NCBI RefSeq assembly: GCF_900129375.1
Contig: NZ_FQVN01000006.1
Coordinates: 186,001-250,000 of the forward strand
Direction: 5' to 3'
Source: Streptoalloteichus hindustanus
GTDB taxonomy: Bacteria; Actinomycetota; Actinomycetes; Mycobacteriales; Pseudonocardiaceae
DNA length: 64,000 bases
Each line of letters starts with the position of its first letter. The stretch's first letter is position 1. This document shows, piece after piece, positions 59,964 to 64,000 of the stretch. The notes beneath the pieces were generated by a model. It made no database searches, was not told the DNA's origin, and saw only the letters and a program-made list of their open reading frames with translations. Both the position numbers and the translations under genes were made by a program.

Positions 59964-61260
59964 CAGGGGTGGGAGGGGTGTGTTCCTTTGGAACACGCCC
60001 CTTTCGCCATTATTTTGGGGGGCCGAGCCCCCCAGGCCCCCCACGAACTGCTGGGCGCTTTTTGGCTCTTTCTTGCGGTCGGCTTTTCTCGGCTTTGGTT
60101 GGTGGGGGCGCCTGGCTTCGCCGGCGCTGCTACGCACCGCACTTTCCTTGCGCCTCACCTGACATGACACAAGGTCTGGGGATGCCCCGGCTTCCCTCGT
60201 ATGGCCGAGGAGGGCTTGCTTCGCCGGCGTGCCACTGCCCCTTGCCGCCGCTTACCTCTCTTTCACCGTGCTGTCGCACGGGTTCGGGTGGATCGGCCGG
60301 TACCTCGACACTCGGTGCTGGTCGGTCTGAGGCTTGAGCGGTCTTCTGCTTGCTTGAGCTTCAGGTTGGGGGCGCCTGGCTGCGCCGGCGCTGCGACACA
60401 ACTTCTTCCTTGTGGCTTGGCCTGGCTGTCGCCCGACGCGTGTCTGGCCTGCGGGCGCCTGGCTGCTCGGTGCTCCTTGCCTGTTTGCCCTGGTGTTTGG
60501 ATGAAAGGCTCTGCCACCTCAGCCAGCTGCCACCGACTTGGGGGTGTGGTTGAGGAGAAGTGGTGCCGGGCTCCGCTGGTGACACCTACTCCGCGCCTTG
60601 CTTCGCTGTCAGAGTCACAAGGCCTGGGGACGCTGGGCTTCGTCCGTGCTGCGCATGACTTCTTGCTTGCGCCTCGGTTGGTTGTCGCATGGCAGGTGTC
60701 CGGCCTAGGTGGTGTCTGGCTGCTGGGCGCTCCCCTACGCCGTTTGTCTTGGTGTTTGGATGAAAGGCTCTGCCACCTCAGTCGGCTGCCGCCGACTTGG
60801 GGGTGTGGTCGAGGAGAAGTGGTGCGGGGCTTGGTTGTGCTGATGGACCCAACACCTACTCCGCGCCTTGTTTCGTCGTCGCAGTCACAAGGTCTGAGGG
60901 CGTCGGGCTTCGCTGTGCTGTGATGCCGCTTCTTGCTTGCGTCTCGGCTGGCTGTCGCATGGTTGAGGGGGATGCGCTTCGCGGGCGGCGTCGCCTGTTC
61001 GTTGCCGTTGCTCGTCTCTCTTTCGCCATGCTGTCGTACGGGTTGGGTGATCTGCAGCTCGCCTGAGCTTCAGGTTGTCGGCGCCTGTCCTCGCGGCGCT
61101 GCCGAAAGCTCGCTTGGCTGTCGCATGTCAGGGGTCCGGCCTCGGTGGTGTCTGGCCGGTTGGTGCTTCCTCGCGCCGTTTGTCTTGGGGCTTGGATGAA
61201 AGGGCTCTGCGACCTCAGACGGTTGCCACCGACTTCGGGGTGGGGGTGCAGCGTGCCGGC
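59964..61260. repeat. Mosaic of degenerate repeats after the tRNA genes
   Basis: No convincing gene. Short blocks recur in varied order. One of about 130-140 bases includes GATGAAAGGCTCTGCCACCT and is seen at about 60417-60549, 60671-60809 and 61114-61245. A second, CTCCGCGCCTTG...CTTCTTGCTTGCG, is at about 60589-60677 and 60859-60947. A third, CTTCAGGTTG..GGCGCCTG, is at about 60352-60393 and 61062-61100, with a part at 60096-60130. The plus strand is poor in A and rich in T and G, unlike the coding genes. Short frames on both strands follow the repeats and have no family likeness. Confidence 0.65.
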
Positions 61261-61674
61261 GTCCTCTTGCTGTTCGGTTAGCTGACGGAGTAAGGCAGTC
61301 GGCCAAGGTGATCGTTCAACCTGTGACCTTGACCTTGCTCGATGGTCCACTTGGGGTGGGTGGTTGGGTGGCGCAGTCGCCGCTGACCTTGCTCTACCTC
61401 GAACTTCTTGTTCCGGCTGGCTGCGGCTTGGGTGTTTGGCCTCTCAACGGCTTCTGGTCGGGTTGAGGGCAGGGGCGTGGGTGCTGTCCACGTAGTACTC
61501 GGTCCGATGTGGCTGCTCGCGGTTTCACTGCTCGGACAGCTTCTTGTTGCGTGTGGACAGTGCGGGTGCGGGGCCGGGGTCGCTTGGCGGGCAAGGCGTT
61601 GCTCTGTCCGGAGTGCTTCGGGGCGTCCGATGGGACGTCTGGTGTGGAGGTTCGGGTGGGGGTGGGGTGAAAGG
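61261..61674. other. Non-coding stretch before the IclR gene
   Basis: About 410 bases with T/G-rich composition like the repeat mosaic but without clear copies. Frames on both strands lack ribosome sites and similarity. I see nothing functional here. Confidence 0.5.
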
Positions 61675-61675
61675 A

Positions 61676-61713
61676 AACCCCGGGTGCGCGGGGTGTCGCG
61701 CGCCCGGGGTTCG
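61676..61713. terminator. Hairpin downstream of the IclR gene
   Basis: An AACCCCGGGTGCGCG arm pairs with CGCGCGCCCGGGGTT around a short loop. It lies about 70 bases past the IclR stop on the minus strand. Confidence 0.65.
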
Positions 61714-61750
61714 GGTTGGGTGGTTTCCCTGGTGCCGATGGGGTTTCTGG

Positions 61751-61790
61751 GGCCTGTGGGGTCACAGTCGGGCCTGTGGGGTCACAGTCG
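61751..61790. repeat. Exact 20-base tandem duplication at the 3' end of the IclR gene
   Basis: GGCCTGTGGGGTCACAGTCG stands twice without a gap. The stop codon of the IclR gene (61782-61784) is inside the second copy, so both copies end the frame identically. Confidence 0.9.
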
Positions 61791-62483
61791 GGACTGGAGG
61801 GCCTCCGCGGCGGCCAGGAGGTCGGCGGCCCAGCGGGCGCCGGGGCGCCGGCCCATGCGGTCGATCGGGCCGGACACCGAGACCGCGCCGACCACCGCGC
61901 CCGAGCTGTCGCGCACGGGGGCGGAGACGCTGGCCACGCCGGGTTCCCGTTCGGCGACGCTCTGGGCCCAGCCGCGGCGGCGGACCTCCAGGAGGGTCCG
62001 CTCCCCGAACACGGCCTCGGCGAGGACCGTGCGCTGGGTGCCGGGATCGGCCCACGCCGCCAGGACCTTCGCGCCGGAGCCCGCCGTCATCGGTAGCCGC
62101 GCGCCGATGGGCACCGTGTCCCGGAGGCCGCTCGGCGGTTCCGCCGTGGCCACGCAGACCCGTTGCATCCCGTCCCGGCGGTAGAGCTGGACGCTCTCGC
62201 CGGTGATGTCGCGCAGCCGTGGCAGCACCGCCGCCGCCGCGTCCAACAGCGGATCCGTCGCGCCGCCGGCCAACTCGGCCAGCGCCGCGCCCGGCCGCCA
62301 CCGGCCGTCCGGGCCGCGCCGGAGCAACCGGTGCACCTCCAGGCCGACGGCGAGCCGGTGCGCGGTCGCCCTCGGCAGGCCGGTGCGGTTGCACAGCTCC
62401 GCCAGCCCACACGGATCCTTCGCCACTGCCTGCAGGACGGCCACTGCCTTGTCCAGCACGCCGATACCGCTATGCTGTCCCAC
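61782..62483 (-). CDS. ndgR: IclR family transcriptional regulator, NdgR/LtbR-like
   Basis: 233 residues. Winged helix-turn-helix at about 8-65 (GVLDKAVAVLQAVAKDPCGLAELCNRTGLPRATAHRLAVGLE in part) and a C-terminal effector domain (LRDTVPIGARLPMTAGSGAKVLAAW, GVASVSAPVRDSSGAVVGAVSVSG). A divergent IclR gene next to leuCD is conserved in actinobacteria: NdgR in Streptomyces and LtbR in Corynebacterium, both controlling leucine genes. The operator is likely the palindrome just upstream. Confidence 0.9.
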   Translation of the reverse strand: MGQHSGIGVLDKAVAVLQAVAKDPCGLAELCNRTGLPRATAHRLAVGLEVHRLLRRGPDGRWRPGAALAELAGGATDPLLDAAAAVLPRLRDITGESVQLYRRDGMQRVCVATAEPPSGLRDTVPIGARLPMTAGSGAKVLAAWADPGTQRTVLAEAVFGERTLLEVRRRGWAQSVAEREPGVASVSAPVRDSSGAVVGAVSVSGPIDRMGRRPGARWAADLLAAAEALQSRL

Positions 62484-62492
62484 GACCCGATA

Positions 62493-62520
62493 CTAGCTTC
62501 CCGACATGTGGGAAGTCTAG
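62493..62520. promoter_or_regulatory. Palindromic operator candidate between ndgR and leuC
   Basis: CTTCCC (62497-62502) and GGGAAG (62510-62515) flank a 7-base centre; CTAG sequences occur on both outer sides (62493-62496, 62517-62520). It sits 10-38 bases before the IclR start and 58 before leuC. The pattern suits an IclR dimer that controls both genes. Confidence 0.55.
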
Positions 62521-62577
62521 CGCGAACGGGCCAATCGACCGAAGCAACCTCGAACGACACCTCGACGGGGAGGAGCG

Positions 62578-63981
62578 ATGGGTCGCACCCTCGCGGAGAA
62601 AGTCTGGGACGCGCACGTGGTGCGTCGCGGTGATGGCGACGAGCCCGACCTGCTCTACATCGACCTCCACCTCGTGCACGAGGTCACCAGCCCGCAGGCG
62701 TTCGACGGGCTGCGCGCGGCCGGCCGGCCGGTGCGCCGGCCGGACCTGACGATCGCGACCGAGGACCACAACGTCCCGACCGTCGGCGTCGACCTGCCCA
62801 TCGCGGACCCGGTGTCCCGCACCCAGGTGGAGACGTTGCGGCGCAACTGCGCCGAGTTCGGGGTGCGGCTGCACCCCATGGGCGACGCGGAACAGGGCAT
62901 CGTCCACGTGGTGGGCCCGCAGCTCGGGCTGACCCAGCCGGGGATGACGGTCGTCTGCGGCGACAGCCACACCTCGACGCACGGCGCCTTCGGCGCGTTG
63001 GCCTTCGGCATCGGCACGTCCGAGGTCGAGCACGTGCTGGCGACGCAGACGCTCCCGCTGCGGCCGTTCCGCACCATGGCGATCACTGTGGACGGTCGGC
63101 TGCGGCCGGGCGTGACGGCGAAGGACGTCATCCTCGCCGTCATCGCCAGGATCGGCACCGGCGGCGGCCAGGGCTACGTGCTGGAGTACCGGGGCAGCGC
63201 CATCGAGTCCCTGTCGGTGGAAGCCAGGATGACCATCTGCAACATGTCGATCGAGGCGGGCGCGCGGGCCGGGATGATCGCGCCGGACGAGACGACGTTC
63301 GAGTACCTGCGCGGCCGCCCGCACGCCCCGACGGGCGCGGAGTGGGACGCCGCCGTGGAGTACTGGCGGACGTTGCGCACCGACCCCGACGCCGTCTTCG
63401 ACCGCGAGATCCGGCTCGACGCCGAGGAACTCACGCCGTTCGTCACCTGGGGCACCAATCCCGGGCAGGGCCTGCCGCTGGCCGAGCGGGTGCCGGACCC
63501 GACCCGGATCGCCGACGAGGTCGAGCGGGTCGCCGCGGAGAAGGCGCTCGCCTACATGGGCCTGAACCCCGGAACGCCGTTGCGGGAGATCGGTGTGGAC
63601 ACCGTGTTCCTCGGCTCGTGCACGAACGGCCGCATCGAGGACCTGCGCGCCGCGGCGGACGTGCTGCGCGGGCGCAGGGTGGCCGAGGGCGTGCGGATGC
63701 TGGTGGTTCCCGGCTCGATGCGGGTGCGGGCCCAGGCCGAGCACGAGGGCCTGCACGAGGTGTTCCTGGCCGCCGGCGCGGAGTGGCGTTCCGCCGGCTG
63801 CTCCATGTGCCTCGGCATGAACCCGGACCAGCTCCGGCCCGGCGAGCGCAGCGCGTCCACCTCCAACCGGAACTTCGAGGGCCGGCAGGGCAAGGGTGGC
63901 CGGACCCACCTGGTGTCGCCACTCGTGGCCGCCGCGACCGCGGTGCGCGGCACCCTCTCCTCGCCAGAGGACCTGGACTGA
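62578..63981 (+). CDS. leuC: 3-isopropylmalate dehydratase large subunit
   Basis: 467 residues, complete. The 4Fe-4S ligands are in GSCTNGR and [30 protein letters not shown] is the substrate region. It isomerises 2-isopropylmalate to 3-isopropylmalate together with LeuD, whose gene is expected immediately past the window. GGGGAGGAGCG precedes the ATG. It is divergent from ndgR, its presumed regulator. Confidence 0.97.
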   Translation: MGRTLAEKVWDAHVVRRGDGDEPDLLYIDLHLVHEVTSPQAFDGLRAAGRPVRRPDLTIATEDHNVPTVGVDLPIADPVSRTQVETLRRNCAEFGVRLHPMGDAEQGIVHVVGPQLGLTQPGMTVVCGDSHTSTHGAFGALAFGIGTSEVEHVLATQTLPLRPFRTMAITVDGRLRPGVTAKDVILAVIARIGTGGGQGYVLEYRGSAIESLSVEARMTICNMSIEAGARAGMIAPDETTFEYLRGRPHAPTGAEWDAAVEYWRTLRTDPDAVFDREIRLDAEELTPFVTWGTNPGQGLPLAERVPDPTRIADEVERVAAEKALAYMGLNPGTPLREIGVDTVFLGSCTNGRIEDLRAAADVLRGRRVAEGVRMLVVPGSMRVRAQAEHEGLHEVFLAAGAEWRSAGCSMCLGMNPDQLRPGERSASTSNRNFEGRQGKGGRTHLVSPLVAAATAVRGTLSSPEDLD

Positions 63982-64000
63982 CCACCCGGCACCGGCGGCC

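Noticed and set aside
59964-61260. CRISPR array
   Set aside because: The repeats are long, degenerate and unevenly spaced, with no constant spacer length and no cas genes.
61394-61765. Pro/Thr/Arg-rich frame on the minus strand before the IclR gene
   Set aside because: Reads like non-coding DNA of skewed composition and runs through a terminator hairpin.

Overview
The window is a stretch of high-GC actinobacterial chromosome. Third codon positions are almost all G or C, GTG starts and 1- or 4-base gene overlaps are common, and many genes seem to be read from leaderless transcripts. Gene content and order (etfA, GNAT, plsC, cysteine desulfurase, mnmA ... metE-like, ligA ... ACT protein, gatC, gatA, gatB, lppZ-like lipoprotein ... 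ilvB, ilvN, ilvC, serA, leuB ... FAH, gltX ... IclR, leuC) follow the fixA-to-leuCD segment known from mycobacteria, recalled from memory. Together with the accessory genes this suggests a filamentous member of the Pseudonocardiales, such as a Saccharothrix or Actinosynnema relative. The genus is inference.

Layout. 1-6.8 kb: end of etfA, an acyltransferase pair, an MFS exporter, and a cysteine desulfurase/mnmA pair for tRNA thiolation. 6.8-18.2 kb: accessory genes, namely a SemiSWEET-like protein, a PLP-dependent dehydratase, a graveyard of IS5-type transposase fragments, a secreted allene-oxide-cyclase-like protein, a methyltransferase, two secreted GH18 chitinases with DasR-like boxes in their upstream region, a MetE-like protein, an SRPBCC protein, and a YeiH-type transporter with a divergent LysR regulator. 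18.2-28.8 kb: ligA, a triple-GNAT protein coupled to a BKACE-like protein, an ACT protein, the gatCAB operon with a small membrane protein between gatA and gatB, and an LppZ-like lipoprotein. 29.1-31.1 kb: a small island with a pentapeptide-type protein, a short peptide with two F-D-N...W-D-N repeats that looks like the precursor of a cyclophane RiPP, and a radical SAM/SPASM maturase gene broken by an internal deletion and frameshift. 31.1-36.2 kb: threonine-to-glycine catabolism (kbl, tdh), a LysR regulator, a 2-hydroxyacid dehydrogenase and a DoxX protein.

36.2-58.8 kb is mostly branched-chain amino-acid and serine synthesis: ilvD, a PH-domain membrane protein, an attenuator with a Leu-Leu-Leu-Val-Ile leader peptide, ilvB, an inserted aspartate/glutamate racemase, ilvN, ilvC, serA, a membrane protein, a very large subtilase, leuB, a Tm-1-like protein, a second attenuator with a Val-Ile-Ile-Ile leader peptide, a citramalate-synthase-like gene, an FAH-family hydrolase, an FAD monooxygenase and gltX. 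After a HAD hydrolase come tRNA-Gln(CTG) and tRNA-Glu(CTC). These are followed by about 1.8 kb with no convincing gene, filled in large part by degenerate repeats. The window ends with an IclR regulator (NdgR/LtbR type) divergent from leuC, with a palindrome between them. leuC is complete and leuD would be expected just beyond the window.

The strongest candidate for something little described is the RiPP island at 29.8-31.1 kb. The two leaderless attenuators, the racemase inserted between ilvB and ilvN beside repeats of the ilvB 3' end, and the repeat field after the tRNA genes also deserve attention.
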